The position numbers and the translations under genes were made by a program. This document shows, piece by piece, positions 40,219-48,300 of a DNA stretch of 49,278 nucleotides. The stretch's first letter is position 1, and each line of letters opens with the position of its first letter. The stretch is from Streptococcus sp. (GTDB taxonomy: Bacteria > Bacillota > Bacilli > Lactobacillales > Streptococcaceae). The stretch spans positions 1 to 49,278 of the forward strand of contig JAUMZQ010000014.1 in assembly GCA_030528055.1 (NCBI GenBank). Reading direction: 5' to 3'. Below the pieces are notes generated by a model. It was not told the origin of the DNA. It did no database searches and saw only the letters and a list, made by a program, of their open reading frames with translations.

Positions 40219-41514
40219 ATGAAAAGTTGTAAAACAATTATTGGGGCGGCTATCATTGAGATTCAAAAAGGAACTGGACTTGGGGAAATACATCAAGTTT
40301 TGGTAGACGAAAATGATCACTTAATTTTTATCGTTAAAACGAAGCATTCAGTTCAATCTTTTGCATTGCTATCCGGTCAAAGTATTCACGGAATTGGAGA
40401 TTTTGCAATTATGATTGAAGATAGTTCTGATCTTCGTGATATTGATGAAGCAGAATTGCAAGAATTGAATGATAAACAAGGAACGATTTTTGGAGAAATG
40501 GTTATTACCATTGATGGTAATAAAATTGGGCGTGTGGTAGACTATCATGTTGACCAAAAAAATGAGATTGGTTATTTGATTGTTAACCCAGAAAACGCTA
40601 GCGAGGAAATCCAAGTTCCTAAATCACGTATTCTGAGAATTGGTAAAGAGTACATCATTTTAAATAGCAATGAAAATGTAGCGTCTAGTGTAGAAGAAAA
40701 GACAGAACCAGTTCAAGCTGTTAGCAAAGTTGCAGAATTAGAAGAAAAGAAAAATGAGGCTTCGGTTGTTGCAAAAAAGCCTATAGAAGCTGCGGATGAC
40801 CAGTTCCAATTTGATTACGCTGCTGATAAAAAAGAAGAAACTGCCAATTTAGTTGCAGAAGTAACAAAAGCAACAAGGGATGAAGAATTAGCCGAAGAAT
40901 TGTCTAAAGCGTCTGAACAACCGGCTGTTGCTCCTGTTCAACCAGTCGAAGCAGTTGAAATTCCTGAGCCTAAAAAAGAAGAAACAATCAAGGCAGAAGT
41001 TGGAACAATTGAAGACATGTCTGACATTCTTCAACAATTAAGACAAGGTGTGGATAACAGTAAAGTAACTAACGAAGTTGTAGAAACACCAGCTGAGCCA
41101 GCTAAAGTAGAAACTTCTATTCCAGAAGCACCAATTAGCTTGGATGCAGCATTAAAAGATATTTATTCAGCATCTTCTGCTCCAGCAACTCACGAATCTG
41201 CTCCAGTTGAAAAAACACCAGTTGAACCAGTTGCAATTGAAAAATCTAAGGAAGAAATTGCAGGTCCAACTCTAGCAGATGTTGCTGAAATTCAAGAAGA
41301 AGTGCTGGCAAATGTAGTGCCTATCAAAGAAGGAAATGTTTTCTTAAATCAACAAAAAAATCTTTTAGTTGGTAAAAAACTACAAAAAAATTTGATGAGT
41401 GTTGATGGAAATGTTATTCTTTTTGCGGGAGATACTGTGACAAATGATACGATTGACTTGCTTAGACGTGTTGACCGTAAACTTCTTGTCCGTTTAGCTG
41501 AGTGCGTGGTATAA
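40219..41514 (+). CDS. PRC-barrel-like repeat protein of the pil operon
   Basis: A 431-aa cytoplasmic protein with no signal or membrane helix. Two PRC-barrel-like units occur at the N-terminus: IIGAAIIEIQKGTGLGEIHQ (about 5-55) and IFGEMVITIDGNKIGRVVDY (about 90-150), both with the 'G..V....G..iG.v.d..vd' pattern. A long acidic Ala/Pro/Glu-rich linker (155-345) leads to a small C-terminal domain (LLVGKKLQKNLMSVDGNVIL...) typical of PRC-barrel proteins in Firmicutes. The role in piliation is unknown. It begins 6 bp after the preceding gene. Confidence 0.65.
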   Translation: MKSCKTIIGAAIIEIQKGTGLGEIHQVLVDENDHLIFIVKTKHSVQSFALLSGQSIHGIGDFAIMIEDSSDLRDIDEAELQELNDKQGTIFGEMVITIDGNKIGRVVDYHVDQKNEIGYLIVNPENASEEIQVPKSRILRIGKEYIILNSNENVASSVEEKTEPVQAVSKVAELEEKKNEASVVAKKPIEAADDQFQFDYAADKKEETANLVAEVTKATRDEELAEELSKASEQPAVAPVQPVEAVEIPEPKKEETIKAEVGTIEDMSDILQQLRQGVDNSKVTNEVVETPAEPAKVETSIPEAPISLDAALKDIYSASSAPATHESAPVEKTPVEPVAIEKSKEEIAGPTLADVAEIQEEVLANVVPIKEGNVFLNQQKNLLVGKKLQKNLMSVDGNVILFAGDTVTNDTIDLLRRVDRKLLVRLAECVV

Positions 41515-41521
41515 GATTAAG

Positions 41522-42604
41522 ATGGATGTTCTATCATATATTAGAAAAATTGTAAAAAAAATTCAGTCTTCTAGATATCAAAAATTGTTTCCAGTAGGAG
41601 TACTTGCTGTATTCTTACTGGGGACTTTGTGGTATGTCTTCTTTGCCTTTAAACCAAGTATTGATATGAGCATTGATAATCAATCTGTTATTCATGTTCG
41701 TTCGCGGAGTGAAGCAGAGGTTGAAGTGTATAGGAAATTACCTTATAAATCAACATTTCAATTATCAACGGGTGAACAATTTTCTCTAGACATGCGCTAT
41801 CTAGGTTTGAGTTATTTTTCTAATAAAGAATTGAGTCGTTTGGATAAAATATCTACTAAAACATTTTGGGACAAATTTACGCCTTTCTTAGATACGGAAG
41901 AAAATATTCCGATTGCTATTTATCCTAATCGTATGTTTTGGTTGAAACCATTAGATCAAACGCTGAAAAATGAAGGGGAAAGTGATTTTCTCAAGCAACT
42001 TCCAGCCACAAACCATCTCGTAAAAGAAGGTGAGGATCAACTCCGGATTGCAGATAAGGTAAATGGTTATAATATCGAACCAGAAAACTTTATAAAAGCA
42101 GCAGAAGAGATTGCTCAAACAGCTAAATTTGAGAATATACCAGTAGAGAGTACAGTGATAGAAGCAGAAGATCAAACGGCTTTGTTAGGAGAGTATAGCC
42201 ATTTGGTAGACCAGACAGAAGTTGTTCTGCCTGAGAGTTATATTCAAGCTCAAAATATGAGAACAGCCTATTATAAAATGCAAAATATTTATATCGCTGC
42301 TGGGGAAACGAAGTCAATATCAGATTTGCTAGGCGAATTGAATGCCTCTTCAGGCTACTTAGCAATGAAAGATAATGATAATAAAAGCATATATGGTTCA
42401 GGAGTTGAGAAAATTATAGATGCCATTGAACCACTCGTTTTTTCAAGAATGTCAGTTTCTTCATATAAGGGACAATACTTTAATGTTGGTCAACCAAAAG
42501 ATGGGTTGACAGAGCTTACTGTTCAAAATAATACAAGTTCAGATATGGTGCTTTCTTTAGGATTAGAGGGAGATCGTATTTCCATTGTTTTGGCATCTAA
42601 ATAA
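41522..42604 (+). CDS. Pilus-operon bitopic membrane protein of unknown function
   Basis: A 360-aa protein with a basic cytoplasmic N-terminus, one transmembrane helix (about 22-42) and a large extracytoplasmic domain (45-360) with mixed alpha/beta character. I recognise no family. The ribosome-binding site before ATG 41522 is weak. It lies between the PRC-barrel gene and pilD, so it is likely an envelope component of the pilus machine or an alignment-complex part adapted to a thick cell wall. Confidence 0.55.
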   Translation: MDVLSYIRKIVKKIQSSRYQKLFPVGVLAVFLLGTLWYVFFAFKPSIDMSIDNQSVIHVRSRSEAEVEVYRKLPYKSTFQLSTGEQFSLDMRYLGLSYFSNKELSRLDKISTKTFWDKFTPFLDTEENIPIAIYPNRMFWLKPLDQTLKNEGESDFLKQLPATNHLVKEGEDQLRIADKVNGYNIEPENFIKAAEEIAQTAKFENIPVESTVIEAEDQTALLGEYSHLVDQTEVVLPESYIQAQNMRTAYYKMQNIYIAAGETKSISDLLGELNASSGYLAMKDNDNKSIYGSGVEKIIDAIEPLVFSRMSVSSYKGQYFNVGQPKDGLTELTVQNNTSSDMVLSLGLEGDRISIVLASK

Positions 42605-42619
42605 TAAAAGGTAAAAATT

Positions 42620-43354
42620 ATGATTGCAAGTTTAATATTTGTTTTAGGTGTTATCTTTGGAAGTTTTTTCAATGTAGTCATCTACCGTATCCCTCTCGAA
42701 AAGAGTATTGCAAAAGGAAGATCAATGTGCCCATCTTGCGGTCATACGCTGACAGCATCGGAGCTTATTCCTATTGTATCCATTATCATACAGAAATTTA
42801 AATGCAAACACTGTAAAGAACCAATTTCACCACGTTATCTCATTGTAGAATTACTGACAGGAATTGTGTGGCTAGCTTCCTATTTGATTTTTCAAAATCA
42901 AGGTCTTGGAATGGTAGCTTCTGGTTGTTTTCTTGGCTCTCTTTGCATTATTATCGGCTATATTGATTATGATACACAGTATATTTCAGATTCAGTTTTG
43001 TTGGTTTTCTGGTTGCTACGTCTAGCAGTAATGTTTATCACAAAGGAATCATACATTACAATGTTGTGGTCCATGTTGGTTGGTGCTGCACTTTATTCTT
43101 TAATTTATTTTGGAGCGAAAGCTTATTACAAAAGAGAAGCTTTTGGAATGGGAGACATTCTTTATTTAGCAGTTTTGGGAAGCTGGTTTACACCACTTAA
43201 TACAGCGATTGTAGGTTATGGTGCTTTCTTTGTTGCGGGTGCAATTTTACTGGTGGCAAGCATTTTTAAAAATATAAAAATGAAGCAAGAAATACCTTTT
43301 GGACCCTCAATGAGTATCATGGCAATCATTCTATATTTCTGGGGAGGATTATAG
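42620..43354 (+). CDS. pilD: Prepilin peptidase PilD
   Basis: A 244-aa bifunctional aspartic peptidase/N-methyltransferase that cleaves prepilin leaders at the cytoplasmic face. The A24 N-terminal domain has GSFFNVVIYRIP and the zinc-binding cysteines C37, C40, C62 and C65 (CPSC, CKHC). The catalytic aspartates are in IGYIDYDTQYISD and the GxGD motif GMGD (176-179). Eight membrane helices are expected. All five prepilins encoded upstream are presumed substrates. Start ATG 42620, 15 bp after the previous gene. Confidence 0.95.
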   Translation: MIASLIFVLGVIFGSFFNVVIYRIPLEKSIAKGRSMCPSCGHTLTASELIPIVSIIIQKFKCKHCKEPISPRYLIVELLTGIVWLASYLIFQNQGLGMVASGCFLGSLCIIIGYIDYDTQYISDSVLLVFWLLRLAVMFITKESYITMLWSMLVGAALYSLIYFGAKAYYKREAFGMGDILYLAVLGSWFTPLNTAIVGYGAFFVAGAILLVASIFKNIKMKQEIPFGPSMSIMAIILYFWGGL

Positions 43355-43380
43355 AATAGTAGGAGGTTAATGAAAAAAAC

Positions 43381-43995
43381 ATGAAAAAAATTTTTAGGAA
43401 AAAGAAAGTAATAGCAGGTTTAACAGTTGCTACGATTATTGGCGTCAGTCTTTTGTGTAGCCAACAATTTTTAGCCTATGAACAAGCAAGTATTGATTCT
43501 TCGGCAGTGCATGTGTCTGAAGAATTTAATTCTAAAAAAATAGGAGCTGTTATCTTTTCAGAAGATGTGACGGTTCCTAGTACAGTATCGGCAGACTTCA
43601 TTGACAGTCGTTTGGCAGGTACTCCAATGGCAGGATTGGGAAAAGCTTTCAAAAAGGCTGAAAGAGACCACGGAGTAAATGCCATCTTCTTAACTGGTCT
43701 TGCAATCCATGAGTCTGATTATGGACGAAGCCAAATTGCTCAAGCAAAACACAATCTTTTTGGTTTCATGGCTTATGACTCTAGCCCTTTTTCGAGTGCC
43801 GGTAACTTTGCTACTTTTGACGATGGAATCGACCAAGTTGCTCGTTACTTGAGCCAACATTACTTAAGACCAGATGGTCAATTTTACAATGGTAAGAGTA
43901 TCGCAGCTATCAATGTTAAGTATGCTTCGGATAAATCTTGGTCAGATAAAATTATGATACGTATTCGGAATTTTTTGAAAACCTCTAATAATTAG
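43381..43995 (+). CDS. GH73 endo-beta-N-acetylglucosaminidase
   Basis: A 204-aa secreted peptidoglycan hydrolase. It has an N-terminal signal (about 8-30), then a glucosaminidase domain (about 80-200) with the catalytic glutamate in LAIHESDYGRSQIA and the NLFGFMAYDSSP motif. It may open the cell wall for pilus passage, as dedicated hydrolases do for other trans-envelope machines. A strong AGGAGG (43361-43366) lies only 3 bp from a four-codon mini-ORF (ATG 43370) whose stop overlaps this ATG as ATGA, so translation may start by reinitiation. It lies 26 bp after pilD in the same direction. Confidence 0.85.
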   Translation: MKKIFRKKKVIAGLTVATIIGVSLLCSQQFLAYEQASIDSSAVHVSEEFNSKKIGAVIFSEDVTVPSTVSADFIDSRLAGTPMAGLGKAFKKAERDHGVNAIFLTGLAIHESDYGRSQIAQAKHNLFGFMAYDSSPFSSAGNFATFDDGIDQVARYLSQHYLRPDGQFYNGKSIAAINVKYASDKSWSDKIMIRIRNFLKTSNN

Positions 43996-44139
43996 CAGGA
44001 GGAGGAAAGATTTATGAGAGAATCTTAGATTTTCTAATTTCTTTCTCACCTCTTTTTTGAGCAAAAAAACTGTGATTTTAGTTGTAATCTGGACAAAGTT
44101 CATAGAATTTTGTAGTGAAATGTATTAAAAGGAGAAATA

Positions 44140-45189
44140 ATGAGAGGCTTTAAGTCAGTTTTTAATATATTGGTAGTTGTGACTATTTTGGTTGTTCTCG
44201 GATTTTTGCCGATACCTTATGTTTTGGAAAGCACAGGACCGGCATATGATGCTAAAGAGTTTGTCAGAGTAGATGGACAGCATGAGAATAAGAGTGGACA
44301 AATTTTATTAACAGCGGTCGGAATTTCTAAGGCTAGAGGTTTTTCAGTGTTATTGGCTCTTTTGCCAGATTATTCTTTGGTATCAGAATCTGATTATGTC
44401 TTACCTGAAGACTATTATGATACGCATGATAAAGTTGAAGAAGCAAAGAGTAGCACTATTGAGGCTTCTTTGTTGAATGCTTTACAAGTTGCCTATCAAG
44501 CAGCTAATAAGCCTGTCTATGTTTCCTATGATGATAAGATTTATGTTAAGAGTGTTTATCCTAGCTCAAAATTTGCTAATAAGTTACAAAAAGGAGATCA
44601 AATTTTAAAGGTAAATGGTCAGGTTTTCTCCAGTACATTTGAAATTGCTGATCAAATAGAAAAAGGTAAAGTAGGTGATATAGTTACAATTGAATACAAT
44701 CATAATGGTGTTGTTGAAACGGCTAGTGCTCCTTTGATTATAAATAATTCTACTGGGAAAGTAGATCTAGGTGCTGAATTGTACTCGCAGATTTTATATG
44801 GCTCCAATCCTAAAGTAAACTTCAAAACAAATGGGGTTGGCGGTTCTTCGGGTGGTTTGATGTTTGGTTTAGAAATTTACAATCAGTTAGTGGCTGATGA
44901 CATCACTAAGGGGCACATTATTGCCGGAACAGGTACCATTGATCATAATGGAAAGGTTGGTGAAATTGGCGGAGTTGAAAAGAAAGTTTTAGCTGCCGAT
45001 AAAGCAGGAGCAGAATATTTCTTTGCACCAGACAATGATATTGAACCTGAAATTGCTAGGCTTAATCCTAAGTTGCGTACAAACTATCACAGGGCTTTGA
45101 GTGAAGCGATAAAAATCAAAAGCAAAATGAAGATTGTTCCTGTAAGAACATTCAACGATGCTCTCAACTATCTTCGACAACTACAATGA
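44140..45189 (+). CDS. SepM-type PDZ / Lon-like serine protease
   Basis: A 349-aa membrane-anchored protease with one N-terminal helix (about 8-28), a PDZ domain (about 115-200; VYPSSKFANKLQKGDQILKVNG) and a Lon-type proteolytic domain with the Ser in GVGGSSGGLMF (near 236) and the Lys in GEIGGVEKKVLAAD. In Streptococcus mutans the homologue SepM trims the competence-stimulating peptide; related proteins exist in all streptococci. Substrate here is unknown. It is preceded by a 144-bp gap and is probably outside the pil operon. The usual neighbour coaD is not present. Confidence 0.88.
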   Translation: MRGFKSVFNILVVVTILVVLGFLPIPYVLESTGPAYDAKEFVRVDGQHENKSGQILLTAVGISKARGFSVLLALLPDYSLVSESDYVLPEDYYDTHDKVEEAKSSTIEASLLNALQVAYQAANKPVYVSYDDKIYVKSVYPSSKFANKLQKGDQILKVNGQVFSSTFEIADQIEKGKVGDIVTIEYNHNGVVETASAPLIINNSTGKVDLGAELYSQILYGSNPKVNFKTNGVGGSSGGLMFGLEIYNQLVADDITKGHIIAGTGTIDHNGKVGEIGGVEKKVLAADKAGAEYFFAPDNDIEPEIARLNPKLRTNYHRALSEAIKIKSKMKIVPVRTFNDALNYLRQLQ

Positions 45190-45192
45190 TAG

Positions 45193-45225
45193 TGAGCTAA
45201 TGGCGCTAAAACGATAGATAGCTCA
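45193..45225. other. Inverted repeat after the SepM-like gene
   Basis: TGAGCTA (45193-45199) and TAGCTCA (45219-45225) form a 7-bp stem with a 19-nt loop just after the stop codon. No T-tract follows, so terminator function is uncertain. The remainder of the gap to 45340 shows no gene. Confidence 0.35.
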
Positions 45226-45340
45226 ACAGACGTGTTAAAGATAAAAAAATTATTTTAAAATAAAAGGTAGAATGAACGGGCTACACTCAAATATGTAACT
45301 AGGTATCACTACATAATGAAAATAAATTATAGGAGAAAAA

Positions 45341-48300
45341 ATGGGAAAAGAATTATTTAATCCACATTTAAGAAAGTTTTCAATTCGAAAACTAAACATA
45401 GGAGTGTGTTCCGTTTTATTGGCGACCTTAGTCTCGGTGGGAACTATGACGACGGCAAATGCCGATGAGAACACTGCTCTTGAAGATGGAACAAATGAAC
45501 TTGTTCTACCAAAAGATAAACCACAAACAGCTGAAGTAGCAGCAAGTGAAGTAACGACAGCTGCCACTGAAACAGTAACAGCAGAAGCAGAACAATCTGC
45601 TCCTCAAGATTTGGCTACAACTTCAGAAGTAGCGACGACACCAACTAGCTCAACAGAGACTAGTAGTCCAGCTTCAAACACAACAGAAGAAGTTGCTGCA
45701 AATTCAGAAACGTCAGAAACAGCAAGTGAAACCCCAGCTGTTCGTTCTACTGAAACGACAAATGAAACTCCAGCGACTACATCAGAAAACTCAGAAGCAC
45801 CTGTAGCTACAAGTTCAGGATTGCAAGATGCAACTTCAACTCCAAAGGCTGACAAGCCTGATCTATCTTTTTCAGAGAGAAAATTGTCAAGAGATTTGAT
45901 GAAACAAGTTTCTTGGTTGGAGTTTGGAAATAAAGAAAACTTTGAAAATTTAGCATCAGATGATAGTTTCCAAGTAGGTACAGTTTACAAGAAAGAAATT
46001 GCGCCGGGATACATCATTAAGTTGACAGTAACGGAATTAAAACCGTTCAACTCAACAGAAATTTATAAAAATAGAGTTGCAGGAACAGGGTATGAGAACA
46101 CTTATAACTCTAATGCAGAAAATACTTGGCTTACAACTTCAAAAGAGTATGGCAAATCTACTCCAAAAATTGTAGGGGCTAGCCAAAACCGTTGGACAGC
46201 TATTAAATCTCAAGGTATTGATACGCAGGGACGCAAGACTCAAATACAAGTACCAGTTGATTCTGCCAACTATGGTATGAAGTTTAAAGTTGAAGCAACT
46301 TATAATGGAAAACCAGTAAAAGCAGCAATTGTTATGGCAGACGGTGAAGAAGCTAATCCAGGCGAATTTGCTATCTTTACAACAAATGGTACTGGTTGGG
46401 AATATCTTGCTGAGTGGACAGACGGAACAATTACAGATTCCTATCAACCAATGGATCAAAATATCACGAAACAATCTATTTTCAAAGATACAACGGTTCA
46501 TTGGCAATCCTATGTCAGTCCAGATCAAGCTACAGGAGGTTTGGGAAGCCAAGTATTTGGGCCAAATATCTCTAAAAATAGAACCGTACCACTTGTAATG
46601 ACACGTGATGCATCAGAAATAGGTTTCTATGTAGCCTCTTCTGGGCAACAAGCTGCCATGATAGGAGTTATGGTAATAGATGAGGGAGATGCACCTGAAA
46701 GTTACGGGATTAGTCCTCATATGATTTCAACAACTAATGCTTTGACAGGTGTTACTACACATCAACCTTATCTGGGAAGCGTTGCTGCAGATGTTGATAT
46801 TAAAAATAAACATGATTGGCAAGATGACGATAAAAAAGATGCTGCCGATGAAGGCTTGACTCAGCTATTATCTACTGACCAATTAAGCAAAGTCAATGAG
46901 CTATTTAATTTTGATCTTCCAGAAGATGGTAGTTATACTCTAAAAGTAAAAGCTTCTGCCAATGGCAATAGCGAAGCTTACATGAGAGCTTGGATTGACT
47001 TTAACCAAAATGGAAAATTTGATGATGGAGAAGCAAGTGATGTCGTACGTGTAACAGAAACAGGAGATTATACGTTAACCTTCACACCAGATTTCTCTAG
47101 CATTGATAAAAACATTGATCGTTTGGGCGTGCGAGTGAGAATCGCTCTAAATCAAGGAGATATCGAGAAACCAATAGGAGTAGCCTTTAGTGGTGAAGTA
47201 GAGGATCTTCAAATATTACGCACTTTCCCACCTAAGGGAGACAAGCAAGTAACTTATGGTTTCAAAGGTGAGAGTCAGACAGGCACTGTTCACTTTACAG
47301 CAAACGGAGTTATTTCATTAGACTATAGCAAACAAGCAACAATTGACTCAACTCGTGAACCTCAAGTAATTGCTACAGACGGAAGTGTTTTACAAGCTGA
47401 TGGTCAAGGTTGGTACAATCTTGAAGAAGGTCGCTATAAATTAACGACACAAGGAGATAATGTTCAAGTTGTATTTGAACCAAATGCTGATTTTACTGGT
47501 ACAATAAAAGGACTGAACATTCGTCGCTATGACTCAAATGGTGCTTCTAGTAACTGGCAAAGTCAAAACCAAAATACTGCAAATGTCAATGACGCTTTGA
47601 ACAATATGGATGGACGCTTTATTCCAACTATCTTGAAATATAGCGAACAAACTTCAACAGATGTTCAAGGTGTCGCTCAAACGAAAGAACTAATCTTTAA
47701 TGATGGTATATCAGACAAGACGCCAGTCATCCCAGACGCCACCCATTCTGTTCAATTTTTAAATGCTTCTGGAAATCCAGTTTCTGAAACAATTGTTATG
47801 GCAACTTCAAACGGTCAAACTGTTGGAACGTATGAATTGAATGCAGCTAATGGACAGGTTACTTTCAAACCAAATAAAACATTTACTGGTACAACTGATC
47901 CGATTACATTCCAACTGACTGACGCAGATGGTGTTCGTCATAGAGCTAGTTATCAAGCAACTGTTACACCTTTAGCACCTAGTAGCCAAAATGTTACTAG
48001 CGAAGGTATTCAAGGTGCAACTCAAACAGGAACTCTTGTTTTCACTAGTGGAGATCAACGAGTCCCAATCGATGATAAGGTATTACCAACATTTGATAAT
48101 GGTAGTCAAACTAAGAAGGTTGAAAACGTAGGAACCTATACAGTAGATGCACAAGGAAAAGTTACTTTCCAACCTCTACCGAGCTACACTGGTCGTCCTG
48201 ATGCCCAAGTAGTTACGCGCGTGGATGTTAATGGCACGTCTATTCAAGCCACCTATCAAGCGGAAGTAAAAGAAGCGATTCCAAGTGCACAAAATACAAC

